Source: Humulus lupulus
Taxonomy: Eukaryota > Streptophyta > Magnoliopsida > Rosales > Cannabaceae
Assembly (NCBI RefSeq): GCF_963169125.1
Contig: NC_084802.1
Location: forward strand, 35,858,607-35,922,606
Direction: 5' to 3'
Length of the DNA stretch: 64,000 nucleotides
The position numbers and the translations under genes are program-made. Numbering within the stretch: position 1 is the first letter of the stretch; each line of letters opens with the position of its first letter. Shown one piece after another: positions 33,622-46,999 of the stretch. Under the pieces are notes generated by a model that was not told the DNA's origin, searched no databases, and saw only the letters and a program-made list of their open reading frames with translations.

Positions 33622-36033
33622 TGTAATGCTCTAGTTACTTCAAGACCATTACTGTGAACTTTAAATAGTGCTTAACTCGCTAAACGAGTAATTAGGTTAT
33701 AAACGTGCATCTAGGTGTTATAAATAGGCCAGGGTGAAATTTTCTATTAAAAGGAATGGATATATTTTATTTAAAACATAAAACTGTACATGGGCCTATA
33801 AAAGCGTTTACAAGTTATTTACAATCCAAAATTATCATTACAGTGTAAAAATTACAACCAGCCGACCAAAGCGGCAAAATAGAGGGTTAACCCCTAGTTC
33901 CCCTGAGAAAGACCTTGGCCATGGTGGTCAAGCGGCAGCATATGTACACATCACCACCTAAGATCTCCACTCAAGGCTGGGTGAGCTTTTCTTTCCCTTT
34001 AACTGCACCACATAGCATCCGCGAGCCAAGGCTCAGCAAGAAAACTTATTACTGCATGTATAAAATATCAATAAATGATTATGGTAATCATTTTGGGCTT
34101 GTAGCCTAATCAGATAATTGAATATCAAGTCACACACTGTGCAATTGACTAATAAGTCAACCTCTAAGGATCTGTTCCCTGTATAGATGACTAATAAGTC
34201 CATCTCTAGGGTTCTACTCCTTAAAGAGATGGCTAATAAGTCCATCTCTAAGGATCCGCTCCCAAGCCATGATACGTGTCGGTCACCTTAGCCCTTTTGG
34301 CTCTGGCTCTAAGTAACTAGCCGTTAGACTAGACAAGCGCTTTTGTTTTCATCGAACTTAAGGTCGGTCAAGCATTTCATGCTTATGATGATAATGCTTA
34401 TGTCGATTAGATATAATCTTTTCGGCTTGCGTTAAACACGCTAATACCGTTCTTGACTCATAAGTCAATTCCATACGACCAATGCTCAATACTACTGTCG
34501 AACTTAACTAATAAGTCACAGCTTCACAATCAATACTGACACATTGTCATTTCCTGACTCATAGGCCAGTGCCATACATAGATAAGAAAACTTCTAAGCA
34601 TTTAATATGCATTCCATATATACAGATAGATTACTCAACATGCCTCATCAATAACTATGCATGTCACATACTGGATACATTTTTCTTACCTCTGGTTCGA
34701 GCGTGAAATAATAAAAGAACGACATTTGAGAACGATCAATCATTTGGTCCCTTAGCGGTCACCTAGTCATATCCAAATATGGAATTCCATTAATAAAATA
34801 ACTCAATAAAAGGTTCATAGTCTAAAACCTCGCTCTCGGGACCTCGAATCGTAATAATACGGTTAGTAGATTCGATCCCAAGCCTTAGGAATTGAACCCC
34901 CAAGCCAAAACCCTTGAAAACTCCTTCCTGGCACAAAAGGAAGGGGCAAGTCGTGACTTGGCCTAGAAAGCCGCGGCGCACCCCCAAGTCAGAGAGCACA
35001 TTCAGCCTGGGCACTAAGGCGGGACACGACTTGCCTGGCCAAGTCGCGACTTAACCCCACGAACAGAGCCCCCTTGCCATTTTCTCCATTAAGACGAGCC
35101 AAGAACCTCAATCAAACCTCCATTAAACCAACCCAAAATCAAAACCAACCATCAACACATCATATCCTCTAGTTTAACCACAAAACCCAAGCTTTAAACC
35201 AATTAAAATCACCTCAAATAACCACTTCTATAATAAAAAGTTCTAGCTCAAAAAATAACTTCAAAACAGAGAAAAACCAGCAAAATTCATGGCTGAATTA
35301 TCACCTTAAACTCAGGTTTGCATCCCCATCAATGGCTGAACAAAAGCCTAGAACCTCAAGCCTTAATCTCCTAGCTTGAACCCTCAATCTCAGCTTCAAA
35401 ATTCAAAAGAAAAGAGAGAAAAGGTGATGATCGTGAGGTAGAATGAGCTCATCTGTTTTTGCTTTATTCTTCTACAGCCTTCCTTAGTTAAATATAACCT
35501 AAGGTCAAATGACCAAAATGCCCCCATGCCTAATTATTTCCTTAACTACCACCAAGGGTAAAAGTGTCATTTCTCCTCTAATCACGTTAATCATAATTAA
35601 CGTCCTCCGATTCCCAATATTCCAAATATTCTCAAATAATTAATAAATCAACTCTCATTACCCTTTAATTCCCAGTAATGCACTAACCATCAAATTACCC
35701 CGAGCCTGGAAATAACCCCATTATGACTAAACTGCTAACTTACATTCTAAGATCGTCCCATGCCGAATAGCTCGAACATATCCACATAATAATGTGGCTT
35801 CATTTATAATTCACCAACATGCATGAAAATATACAAATATGCCCTCAACGGGCCAAATTACCAAAATACCCTTATAATGAAAAGTGGACCCTCATGCATG
35901 CATTTATCATCATATAATAATATAACTCACATAAACATGCATATAATCATTAAATTGCATAATAAATAAATTATGGCCCTCCTGACCCCCTAATCCAGGC
36001 ACTAAGCCACATTAGGGAATTTGGGTCATTACA
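33622..36033 (-). repeat. 3' LTR of Tekay-3
   Basis: 2412 bp from TGTAATGCTC to GGGTCATTACA on the plus strand. On the coding strand it carries the palindrome AAGTCGCGACTT (35041-35052), a donor-like GAGGTAAGAAAAATG (34682-34693 region) and several GACTnATAAGTC half-palindromes at 34140-34520. The acceptor-like block near 33985-34045 reads GTGCAGTTAAAGG, so the GT after AG is changed. Confidence 0.92.
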
Positions 36034-36069
36034 ACTATCCTCTCCTTACGGAAAGTTCGTCCTCGAAAT

Positions 36070-37443
36070 TTACCTGAATAGCTCGGGATACTAACTCTGC
36101 ATATCTGACTCCAGCTCCCAGGTCGCTTCCTTGACCTTGTTGTTCCTCCATAATACCTTAACCAAATGTATCGTTTTATACCTTGTCCTTTCTGTCTAAT
36201 ATCTGGACTGGTTGTTCCTCATAGGAGAGATCTGCCTCAAGCTCCAGATCCTCGTAACTCAACACATGAGTCACATCAGATACGCCTCTGAAGAGCTGAG
36301 ATATGAAAAACATTATGTACGACCGACAATGTCGGTGGTAAGGCCAACCTATAGGCCACCTGACCAATCCTCTCCAGGATCTCAAATAGACTTACAAATC
36401 TAGGGCTCAGCTTGCCCTTCTTCCCAAACCTTCTCACCCCTTTCCATGGCGAGACTCTAAGGAAAACATAATATTCTACCTGGAATTCCACGTTACTGTA
36501 GCTTTTCTGTCTACTTTGAGAAGTGAGCATCCAAGTTCTAATCTTCTCAATGGCCTCACTAGTTCTCTGAACTGCCTCAAGACCCAAGTATCTCCTTTCT
36601 CCTGTCTCATCCCAATGAATTGGAGATATACATTTCCTACCATTCAACATCTCATAAGGTGCCACCCCAATGGAAGACTGATAGTTGTTACTGTAGGAAA
36701 GCTCTATCAAAGGTAGATACCTACTCCAGGACCCACCAAAGTCCAGCACACATGCTCGCAACATGTCCTCTAATATCTGGATCGTCCCCTCAGATTGTCC
36801 ATCTGTCTGAGGATGATAAACAGTACTGAACTTCAACTGTGTTCCCATAGCCTTTTGTAAACTCCCCTAGAACTTGGAAATGAAAGTGGGCTCCCAATCT
36901 AACACGATCGGCCTCGGTGCTCCATGAAGATGCACAATCTCTCTCACATAGAGATCTGCATATTGGTCAACTGTATATGTAGTCCTCACTGGTAAGAAGT
37001 GAGATGACTTGGTATAGCGATCCACAATAACCCATATTGAATCATGTTGACCAACAATCCTGGGTAATCCCACCACAAAATCCATCGTGATGTCCTCCCA
37101 TTTCCACTCTAGGATGTCTAGAGGCTACAATAACCCTGCTAGCCTCTGATGCTCAGCCTTTACTTGTTGACAAGTGAAGCACTTAGTCACATACTCCACT
37201 ACATCCCTCTTCATCCCAGGCCACCAATACAGCGATCTCATATCCTGATACATCTTCGTGGTGCCTAGATGCAAAGAGTAAGGTAGTATGAGATTCATAC
37301 AGAATCTCTCGTCTCATAGCAATGTCTAACGGAACACATATATGATCCTTGTATCTCAACAAGCCCATCTCAGACACTGTGTATTCTCTGGACACTCCAG
37401 CCAAACCATCCTCTCTGATCTTGGTCAGTTGTGGATCACCCAA
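36070..37443 (-). pseudogene. Tekay-3 integrase and chromodomain
   Basis: Pol ends at the stop at 36070-36072. Frames at 37183-37443 (zinc domain start), 36867-37085 (first core Asp in MDFVVGLPR) and 36276-36848 (FSTVYHPQTDGQSEG, core Glu region, then GLFEI-like block) line up with Tekay-1. The HLVKVLWRN chromodomain is in a shifted frame at about 36170-36070. Stops and a frameshift near 36180 break it. Confidence 0.9.
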
Positions 37444-38970
37444 CTAACCCTCCTTAATTCTTTCCAATAGTGTAGACTGTAGCGTAATGTTGGCCAACTG
37501 GCCCACCAGTAACTCTATGTCAGCTCTGGTCATATCCTCTGCTAATTCTCTAGATATCAGCCTCGCATTGTAAATCTGTCCCGGACCCTTCCGGCTTAAA
37601 GTATCAGCTACCACGTTGGCCTTTTCTGGATGATACAAGATCTCACAATCATAATCTTTTACTAACTCCAGCCAATGCCTTTGTCTCATGTTCAAGTCTT
37701 TCTACATGAAGAAGTACTTCAGGCTCTTGTGGTCAGTGTAGATATCACACTTCTCCCCATAAAGGTAATGCCTCCATACCTTCAATGCAAAGACCACAGC
37801 CGCCAACTCTAAATCATGAGTGGGATATCTTTGTTCATATTCTCTCAGCTAACATGAGGCATAAGCAATCACCTTCCCTGACTGCATCAGAACACAACCC
37901 AAACCCTAATGTGAGGCATCACAGTATATCACAAACTTCTCCTGATCTATTGGAAGACTCAGAACCAGAGTTGTAATCAACCTCTGCTTCAGTTCTTGGA
38001 AGTTGTTCTTACACCTGTCTAACCACACAAACCTTTGATTCTTGCATGTCAACTCAGTCAATGAAGTAGCAATCTCAGTGAACCCTTCCACGAAATGTCT
38101 ATAATAGCCTACCAATCCAAGGAAACTTCTAACCTCTGAAGCACTCCTTGGCCTTGGCCAATCTCTGACTGCCTCTATCTTGGCTGGATCCACTTTAATC
38201 CCCTCCTTACTAACAATGTTTCCAAGGAAAGTTACCTGAGATAACTAGAACTCACACTTCTTGAACTTTGCAAACAGCCTGTGTTCCCCCAGTCTCTGTA
38301 GAACCAACCTCAGATGTTGCTCATGTTCTGACTCTGACTGAGAATAAACCAAGATATCATCGATGAAGATGATCACAAACTGGTCCAAATAATCCTTGAA
38401 TACTATGTTCATCAAATCCATAAAAGCAGTTGTGGCATTAGTCAATCCAAAAGGCATTACTAAGAACTCATAATGCCCATATCTAGTGCAAAAGGTAGTT
38501 TTCGGTATGTCTCTCTCCTTGACCCTTAACTAATGATAACCAGAATGAAAGTCTATCTTTGAAAATACCCTTTTACCTTGCAACTGATCAAATAGATCAT
38601 CTATCCTTGGCAGAGAATACTTGATCTTAATTGTTAACTTATTCAGTTCTCTGTAATCAATGCACATTCTCAGAGAACCATCTTTCTTCTTCACAAATAA
38701 AATTGGTGCACCCCAAGGTGAGAAACTAGGTCTGATAAAACCTAAGTCCAACAGCTCCTGCAACTGTACTTTCAATTCCTTTAACTCTGCTGGGGCCATT
38801 CTGTAAGGTGCTCTGAATACTGGCTCCGTCCTTGGTGCCAGTATTATCACAAATTCAATATCTTTGTGTGGCGGCAACCCTAGTAAATCTTCTGGAAACA
38901 CATCCAGAAACTCACACACTAATCTGGTCTCCTTTGGTCTCACTGGCATGACCTGAGTGGTATCAACCAC
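37444..38970 (-). pseudogene. Tekay-3 reverse transcriptase and RNase H
   Basis: RT occupies 38970-38245: CIDYRELNK near 38650, FFIDD-type catalytic box [11 protein letters not shown] near 38370 in the frame 38245-38457, with stops between the N-terminal and palm parts. The connection (38193-37906) reads [15 protein letters not shown]. RNase H continues through a decayed stretch to [13 protein letters not shown] near 37590. A gap of unreadable frame lies at 37700-37900. Confidence 0.88.
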
Positions 38971-39480
38971 ACTGGCTAAGAATCATATGCAACCTCCTTG
39001 CAATAGATCTCTAGCCCTCATAATAGATATCATAGGGATACGGGGTCCATGCTCATTGCCAACAAACACAAAAGGATCCTTACCTTCAAGCTCAAAGGTA
39101 ACCATCTTCCTTCTACAATCTATGGTTGCCCCATACTTCACTAACCAGTCCATACCCAGACATGTCAAAGTCAGTCATAACTAACTCTATCAAATCCACT
39201 GACAACTCTATGCCCTCCACTATCACTGGAAAAGATCTAACCCATCTCCTGGATACTACTAACTCCCTAGTGGGTAACAAGGTCCCGAACCCCACAGTAT
39301 AATAATCACATGGTCTACACAATCTATCAATAATTCTACTAGCAAAAAAAGAATGTGTAGCCCCAGAATCAATCAAAACAATATAAGGGGTTCCAGCACT
39401 AAGAAACTGACCTGTAACTACTGAGGGTGAAGCCTCAGCTTCTACTTGAGTCAATGTGAACACTCGAGCTGGGGCCGACT
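38971..39480 (-). pseudogene. Tekay-3 aspartic protease
   Basis: The active site IDSGATHSF is intact, with the Asp codon at 39368-39370. A shift near 39165 separates it from the GMDWLVKYGATIDC block that ends the domain. The frame is continuous with the gag knuckle upstream. Confidence 0.87.
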
Positions 39481-40606
39481 TGTCCGCCTTCCTTGGTTCT
39501 TCTTTTCTTGCTTTAGGGCAATCTTTCTTGAGATGTCCCACTACCTCACATAAGAAGCAAGCCTTTGCATTACACTCCCCCAAATGGTGTCTCTTGCACC
39601 TAGGGCACTCTGGATAAATCCTCCAGGCCTCACTGCAACCATGGCGCCCAATTGAAATACCACGCAGTCACCTATTAGGGTCTGGAGCTGGGAAGGTGTT
39701 AGGAGCCTTCCTCTTCTGATCACTGGGGCCTCCGGCCCTACCTAAACCCACAAATGGAGGATCTGTCCTCCTAAACTCTCCTATGGCTGCATTGTCCCAC
39801 CAGATCTTGTTCTCTGCACTATCAGCTATGAGCGCCTTCTCCACCTCCTGTGCATAAGTAGTAACTCCAACCACAATGGTGATACGAACATCCCGGGCTA
39901 ATCTAGGTTGTAGCTCCTGGAGAAACCTCTCCCTTCTGGTCCCATCAGTGAGCACTAGTTCCATGGAAAACTTTGCCATTCTATCAAACTTCAAAGCATA
40001 CTCAGTCATTGATAGACTCCCCTGAAGTAATCTGATAAACTCTTCAGCCTTTGTAGCCATGGTGACATCATTGTAGTACTTCTCATTAAACAGAGTCTGA
40101 AACTCTTCCCAACTCAGGGCATTGATGTTTCTAGTCTGGGATATCACTTCCCACCAAATTCGGGCATCCTCCCGAAACATATACGTGGCACAAGCCACCC
40201 TCTCATTATCAGACACCCTCATAAAGTCAATGATGGTGGTAACCATGCTCATCCATTGTTCTACCTTAGCTGGATCTGCACTACCCTAAAAAATAGGAGG
40301 TTGTTGTTTCCTGAACCTTTCATAAAGAGGTTCCCATTTGCTTCCACCCTCTAGCAGCTGCTCAATTGTTGGCACCGCTACAGGTGGTGCCTCTGATAAA
40401 TTGTTCCCTGCAGGAACCTATTGTTGTCTCAAGAGGCGGATTTCTTCTTCCTGCCTCATAACCCTTGCCTGTAAATCAGCAAACAGCTAGGGTCAGTTAT
40501 CAGGAGCTGACTATGGAATCTGATTCTGGTCATTCTCTTGACCCTGTCTGTTATTTTGGCCCTGATCTTCCTGGCCAACTGATGAATCTGTCTGCCTTAG
40601 AACCAT
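39481..40606 (-). pseudogene. gag: Tekay-3 gag
   Basis: The ATG is at 40604-40606. The N-terminal part (to 40253) has several stops. The core (39668-40252) starts MSMVTTIIDFM and holds DARIWWEV and LPLQGSLSMTEYALKFDRM-like blocks. A basic linker follows in a shifted frame, and then the zinc knuckle CFLCEVVGHLKKDC (39565-39521), which binds the RNA genome. Confidence 0.88.
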
Positions 40607-41035
40607 TCTTATAACTTAAACCTTGCTGCAATAGTCAATGTGGCCAGTTAGGCAGTGATAACTAAACCTCTTGCCGCCTCACGGTCCAAGATCAAACAAA
40701 TAATCACCCACGTTCCACAACCATGCAGATAAACAAATGGATACATGATCATAACATTTAACATTTAACACTTATCATTTAATAGTTCAATGATTAACAA
40801 TACTAATAAGCATGTTCTAGCAATATCAGTACTAATAAGCACGTTCTTGCTTATGACGCAGTAGTCAAGGCCCAGCCTTATGAATATATCCCATGTAGAC
40901 AAGTAAAGCATTTATATTCTATTTAAGCAGTTAAACATATAACTGCATAAATAGTTACCAAACCATGAGTCGAGCTTGTCTTTAGTGGCGGGTGTACATG
41001 CCCAGCTAGTCTACAGGAACCCTAAACCTTGGCAC

Positions 41036-41047
41036 ACTCTGATACCA
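41036..41047 (-). other. Primer binding site of Tekay-3
   Basis: On the minus strand TGGTATCAGAGT, one mismatch to the initiator tRNA-Met site. It lies three bases from the 5' LTR edge at 41051. Confidence 0.9.
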
Positions 41048-41142
41048 AGTTGTAACGCCCTAGTTACTCCAAGACCGTTACTGTGAACTTTAAATAGTGC
41101 TTAACTCGCTAAACGAGTCATTAGGTTATAAACGTGCATCTA

Positions 41143-43297
41143 TGTAACGCCCTTCTGCCTTAGAGCCGTTACTAAGTGAGTTTAAAATGTGCAATTAACT
41201 CGCTAATCAAGGTTTTAGGACGAAAGTGTAATTAAACCATAATCAGAGTCATAAACTTGAAATAAACCATTCGTTGAAAATTACAAAATGTTTAACATTT
41301 GTGATCCCAAAAATATTGTTTAGAACATTTACAATTCAAAAATATAACCTGAGTCGGCTAAACGACAAAATTTTAAGTTTGGTACAATCATCTCCAAAAA
41401 GTACCCCTAGCCATGGTAGCCAGGCAGACCAGACATGTACGCGCCGCTCATCACGCTCACCATACTCAAGGTTGGTCGACTTTCCCCTTGCCTTTACCTG
41501 CACCATAGAGCACCCGTGAGCCGAAGCCTAGTAAGAAAACCCTCACAAGCAGATGAAATATGCATATCAAACACTTAACACATATACAAGCCATCATCAG
41601 GCTATACACATACGGCCATGTCGTCCCAGGCGCTTTACCAGGTCCTGGGTTCGCGGTCTATACCGTAAGGATATCCCAGGTATCCTTTAGGGTCTCACCC
41701 TGGAAACTCGCAGTGTGCTAAACGCTGCTCCCAGCCCCTTGCCGTTCTCGGCCTTTGTCGTTCCCGGCCCTCGCCGTTCCCGGCTCTTGCTATTCATTCA
41801 TTTATATGTACACATAATATAACTAAACAGATACCTAAACACATATAAATTCAATCAAAGGGCTATGCCCTGTAACACAGTCATATAAGGCCGAGCCCGG
41901 CAACACAATCGTATAGGGCTGTGCCCTGCAACTCAAGCTCTACAGGAACAGTAGTATTCTTATCTGTGTCCCGAGGTTTCCAGGCACTGATGTCCCGAGC
42001 ACAGTCCCCTAGTATGAGCCTCGCTGAAACCCTAGTCACAACGCACCGACAATATCCATCCATCAAGTTCTAATCCATTAAATAACTTTGGGTCATAATT
42101 CTAGTCTTCGGGACATTGAATTCTATCAATCCGGGTGATAAAATCCATCCCGAGCCTTAACTATTGAATTCCTGAGCCTAAAACCTCTTTAAAACCAAAA
42201 AATGCACTAAGCTTCGCAGCCCTAAGAACCCATTCCGCGGCCCCCAGCTCAACCAGAGGCCCTACCCCATTTTGCCCACACACGCCGCAGCCCTGCCTGT
42301 AGGGCGCCGCAGCGCGCCTCCACTTTCAGGCGCCCAGGTGTTCTAAGGGGCCGCGGCTCAGCAAGAATAGCGCTGTAGCCCGACCCCTCGAACCCAGAAA
42401 AACTCACCATTTTCTCTACCAAAACCAAGCCAATTATCCATAAAAGTCAACCAAACAATCCAAACATTCATCACAGAAGTTCTAACTTAGCCTCAGCATC
42501 AAAACCTAACAGAGACTAGCCCCAAAACTCAACCAAACAATCAAGAACAAGATTCAACTTAGCTCACATGCATACCCAGAAACATCAGCAGGAATTCAAC
42601 ATAACCCATCAAGTTAGGAGCTTACCTTTGCTTAGTTGAACCTCTAAGTGATGTTGAGCAATTCTCTAAGTTTAAAGCTCCAATCCTAGCTTGATTTGCA
42701 AAGCCTCCCCTTGGTAAGGTTGAGAGAAAACAAGAGAGAAGGAGGAGAGGTTTGGATCGGTTCACAATGTTCTGAAGCTTCTTATATTTTGTTTTATTAA
42801 ACTTAGTCTCTAAGGTTACCTCAAGGCTTGGGGGACCAAAATCGTCCCCGAGGGCAAAATGGTAAATTTCCCTAATATTCTCTCCTAAACATTTTATTCT
42901 CATATATATCTCCAAACATTTATTTCCATAAGCTGATAACCCCATTAAAATGTCTAATTCCCAATTTACCCCTCGACTCGCCCCGAGTCAGATTTTCGAT
43001 CCCGTTGTGACTTTTTAGCTAACCGCTCCCAGAGACTGTCTCGGATCGTACAACACAGATATATCACAAATATATCACAATTATTCACAATTATCACATT
43101 TATGCCCTCAACGGGCTAAAATTACAATCATGCCCCTAATAACCAGACGGGGCCCACATTCATATTTAATTCACCTAAACATGCATCTCTAATCTCATAT
43201 TCACACAAATTCACATATTATAACAATAAATCACTTATTTCCCTCCAGGCACGCTAATCAATGCCCTAAGCCTTATTAGCAAATTTGGGTCATTACA
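41143..43297 (-). mobile_element. Tekay solo LTR inside the Tekay-3 5' LTR
   Basis: 2155 bp from TGTAACGCCC to GGGTCATTACA, with the perfect duplication ATCTA (41138-41142 and 43298-43302). It is of the same family as the solo LTR at 25637-27978, in the opposite orientation. It has CpG-rich palindromes (CCGCGG 42235-42240; GCCGCGGC 42350-42357) and short repeats around GCCGTTCCCGGC at 41740-41790. The donor-like site reads ACAGATAAGAA, so the GT is lost. Confidence 0.92.
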
Positions 43298-43694
43298 ATC
43301 TAGGTGCTATTAATAGGCCACAGTGAAAATTTTCTATTAAAAGGAATGGATATATTTTATTTAAAACATAAAACTGTACATGGGCCCATAAAAGCGTTTA
43401 CAAGTTATTTACAATCCAAAATGGTTATTACAGTGTAAAAATTACAACCCGCCGACCTAAGCGATAAAATATAGGGTTAACCCCTAGTTCCCTTGAGAAA
43501 CACCTTGGCTGTGGTGGTCAAGCAGCCGCATATGTACACATCGGCACCTAAGTTCTCCACTCAAGGCTGGGTGAGTTTTTCTTTCACTTTACCTACACAA
43601 CATAGGACCTGTGAGCAAAGGCTCATCAAGAAAACTTATTACTACATGTATACAATATCAATAAATGATTATGGTAATCATTTTGGGCTTGCAG

Positions 43695-43914
43695 CCCAAT
43701 CAGATAAGTGAATATCAAGTCACACACTGTGCAATTGACTAATAAGTTTACCTCTAAGGCTTTGTTCCCTGTATAGATGACTTATAAGTCCATCTCTAGG
43801 GATACCCAATCAGATAAGTGACTGTGGAGTCACACACTATGCAGGCGACTAATAAGACAACCTCTAAGGATTTGTTCCCTATATAGATGACTAATAAGTC
43901 CATCTCTAGGGTTC
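43695..43914 (-). repeat. 110-bp tandem duplication in the Tekay-3 5' LTR
   Basis: Two copies begin CCCAATCAGATAAGTG at 43695 and 43805. The 3' LTR has one copy (about 34105-34215). The second copy has diverged at several positions. Confidence 0.85.
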
Positions 43915-45726
43915 TGCTCCTTAAATAGATGGCTAATAAGTCCATCTCTGGGGATCCGCTCCCAAGCCATGTGATGTGTCAGTTACCTTAGCCATTTTGG
44001 CTTTGTTAGCCCTTAGACTAGACAAGCGCTTTTGTTTTCATTGAACTTAAGGTCGGTCAAGCATTTCGTGCTTATGATGATAATGCTTATGTCGATTAGA
44101 TCTAATCTTTTTTTCTTGCGTTAAACATGCTAATACTGTTCTTGACTCATAAGTCAACTCCATACGACGAGTGCTCAATTCTACTGTCGAACTTGACTAA
44201 TAAATCACAACTTCACAATCAATACTGACACCATTGTCGTTTCCTGACTCATAGGTCAGTGCCATACACGGATAAGAAAATTTTTAAGCATTTAATATGC
44301 ATTCCATATATACAAATAGATTACTCAACACGCCTCATCAATAACCATGCATGTCACATACTGTGGGCAGTTTTCTTACCTCTGGTTCGAACGTCAAAAA
44401 ATAAAAGAACGTTCAATCCGTTGATTCCTTAGCGGTCACCTAGTCATAACCAAATATGGAATTCCATTAATAAAATAACTCAATAAAAGGTTGATGGTCT
44501 AAAACCTCGCTCCCGAGACCTCAAATCGTACTAAAACGGTTAGTAGATTCGATCATGAGCCTTAGGAATTGAACCCCCAAGCCAAAACCCTTGAAAACTC
44601 CTCCCTGGCACAAAAGGAAGTGGCAAGTCACGACTTGGCCTAGCAAGTCGCGGTGCGCCCCCAAGTCAAAGAGCACATTCAGCCTGGGCACTAGGGCAGG
44701 TCGCGACTTACCTGGCCAAGTCGCGACTTGACACCACGAACAGAGCCCCCTTCCCATTTTCTCCATTAAGACCAGCAAAGAACCTCAATCAAACCTCCAT
44801 TAAACCAACACAAAATCAAAACCAACCATCAAAACATCATATCATCTAGTTTAACCACAAAACCCAAGCTTTAAACCAATTAAAATCACCTCAAATAACC
44901 ACTTCTATAATAAAAAGTTCTAGCTCAAAAACTAACTTCAAAACATAGCAAAACCAACAAAATTCATAGCTGAATTCTCACCTTAAACTCAGGTTTGCAT
45001 CCCCATCAATGGCTGAACAAAAGCCTAGAACCTCAAGCCTTAATCTCCTAGCTTGAACCCTCAATCTCAGCTTCAAAATTCAAAAGAAAAGAGAGAAAAG
45101 GTGATGATCGTGAGGTAGAATGAGCTCCTCTGTTTTTGCTTTATTCTTCTACAGCCTTCCTTAGTTAAATATAACCTAAGGTCAAATGACCAAAATGCCC
45201 CCCATGCCTAATTATTTCCTTAACAGCCACCAAGGGCAAAAGTGTCATTTCTCCTTTAATCTCGTTAATCATAATTAACGTCCTCCTATTCCCAATATTC
45301 CCAATATTCTCAAATAATTAATAAATCAACTCCCATTACCCTTTAATTCCCGGTAATGCACTAACCATCAAATTACCCCGAGACTCACCCCGAGCCCGGA
45401 ATAACCCCATTATGACTAAACCGCTAACTTACATTCTAAGATCGTCTCATGCCGAATAGCTCGAACATATCCACATAATAATGTGGCCTCATTCATTATT
45501 CACCAACATGCAAGAAATATACAAATATGCCCTCAACTGGCCAAATTACCAAAATACCCTTATAATGAAAAATGGACCCACATGCATGCATTTATCATCA
45601 TATAATAATATAACTCACATAAACATGCATATAATCATTAAATTGCATAATAAATAAATTATGGCCATCCCGGCCCCCTAATCCAAGTACTAAGCCACAT
45701 TAGGGAATTTGGGTCATTATAGAGGA

Positions 45727-45811
45727 GACGGTGATCCATGCTTTGTGGGACTGCCAGACAAACAAAAATATGGAAAAGAAGTGGGCTGTTCAAAGAAATA
45801 AAGGATGCAAT
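45727..45811 (+). pseudogene. LINE zinc-domain remnant after Tekay-3
   Basis: The frame reads ETVIHALWDCQTN, the continuation of the zinc-binding motif that stops at 33621. It is cut again at 45812 by a Copia-type LTR. Confidence 0.8.
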
Positions 45812-46908
45812 TGTTAGTGAATATATATTATTCAATGGAAATAGGGAAGACCAAATATAACTCTATGCAAAAATACAATAGACAAGATGTTTGATTAAGA
45901 TAAATGTTACAACTCAATTACTAAAAATACAAATAAATATAAAGATGTAGAAGAAGAAGATTACAAACTCAAAACAATAAGAACAAGAAGAACAAAAGAA
46001 TGAAATAAGAACAATAGAAAGAACACAAACTCTCACACAGCCAAAGTGTAGAGTAGTGGGGATCACCAACTTGAACAAGGTTCAAGACCTTTGTCCAAAA
46101 GCTTATTTCTCCCTATTCTCTAAGCACTAAGGGATCTCACAAGGAAATAACTCTCTGGAATTATCAATCATATTTGATGTATTTTCCAACAAAGTACTTT
46201 GTTGATAGAAAATTGTGTGTCTTACAAGTAAGCATTAGACTCATATTTATAGAGTTTTGAGACACTCTTTGAATTTCAAATTCCACCAACCCATATGGTT
46301 GTTGTCAATGTTTAATTGGATGTTTATGGAATTAATATGAAGATTTGAGAGTTACTTGGGATGTTAAAACTGCTCAATTTGGAGAAAATGCAAAATTGGA
46401 TTTGGCTGCCAGGACCCCAGGCCGCGGCCAAGGACATTAGCGGCCGCTGGCCTTTCCAGCCTCCCAATTTTTTCATTTTTTCCAAAAACGTCCCAATATT
46501 TTCCCACATGATTTTGTAATCTCCATACACCTAATGAGAGTTGAAAACATGTCTTCAATAGCCATATCACATAATGACTTTGTGAAATTCAATGTCAAAT
46601 GTTTAACTCTCAATTTACACATTGTTGGGTTTTCCCACATGATTTTGTAACATCCATACACCTAATGAGAGTTAAAAACATGTCTTCAATAGCCATATCA
46701 CATAATGACTTTGTGAAATTCAATCTCAAATGCTTAACTCTCAATTTACACATTGTTGGGTAATATTTAGGAGTTACAAATTTGTAACTGATTTTGTAAC
46801 TCCAAAATATGTTATACTTGGACACACAAATATCTTCAATTTTGTAACTCTCAATATTACGTTACAAGGTGTGACAAATCATATTTTTTCACATTATTTG
46901 ATCTAACA
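45812..46908 (-). mobile_element. Copia-type LTR inserted in the LINE remnant
   Basis: From TGTTAGTGAAT to GATCTAACA (1097 bp). To the right on the minus strand is AAGTGGGGGAATG, like the polypurine tract of Copia elements, so this would be the 3' LTR of a minus-strand element. The left flank GCAAT does not recur at 46909, so it is not a solo LTR. It contains the palindromes GGCCGCGGCC (46420-46429) and AGCGGCCGCT (46439-46448). Confidence 0.6.
46501..46762. repeat. 131-bp tandem duplication inside the Copia-type LTR
   Basis: Copies start TTCCCACATGATTTTG at 46501 and 46632 and differ at few positions. They account for the two look-alike short frames on the minus strand here, which I do not consider genes. 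Confidence 0.92.
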
Positions 46909-46999
46909 TTATATTATATAAAATATAGCATTCCCCCACTTAAAATAAATAAACATTTTTTGTAACACTTATTTAATCATTCAAACATTATATTAAAAT

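Larger units (their letters stand above)
33622..45721 (-). mobile_element. Tekay-3: minus-strand Tekay chromovirus inserted in the LINE
   Basis: Complete at both ends, with the perfect duplication GAGGA (33617-33621 and 45722-45726). LTRs lie at 33622-36033 (3') and 41051-45721 (5', with a nested solo LTR). Between them are gag, protease, reverse transcriptase, RNase H, integrase and chromodomain in the normal order, and the PBS is next to the 5' LTR. The two LTRs agree closely by eye. Every gene has stops, so it is non-autonomous now. Confidence 0.94.
41051..45721 (-). repeat. 5' LTR of Tekay-3 with nested solo LTR
   Basis: From TGTAACGCCC to GGGTCATTATA. It is 4671 bp because of a solo LTR at 41143-43297 and a 110-bp tandem duplication at 43695-43914 that the 3' LTR lacks. 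The palindrome AAGTCGCGACTT is kept at 44718-44729, and a donor-like site (minus strand) at 44371-44380. Confidence 0.92.

Noticed and set aside
33915..34109. Short frame at 33.9 kb repeated at 43.5 kb as a conserved small protein
   Set aside because: The two lie at matching places of the two Tekay-3 LTRs, on the strand opposite to transcription. Their likeness comes from the LTRs being copies.
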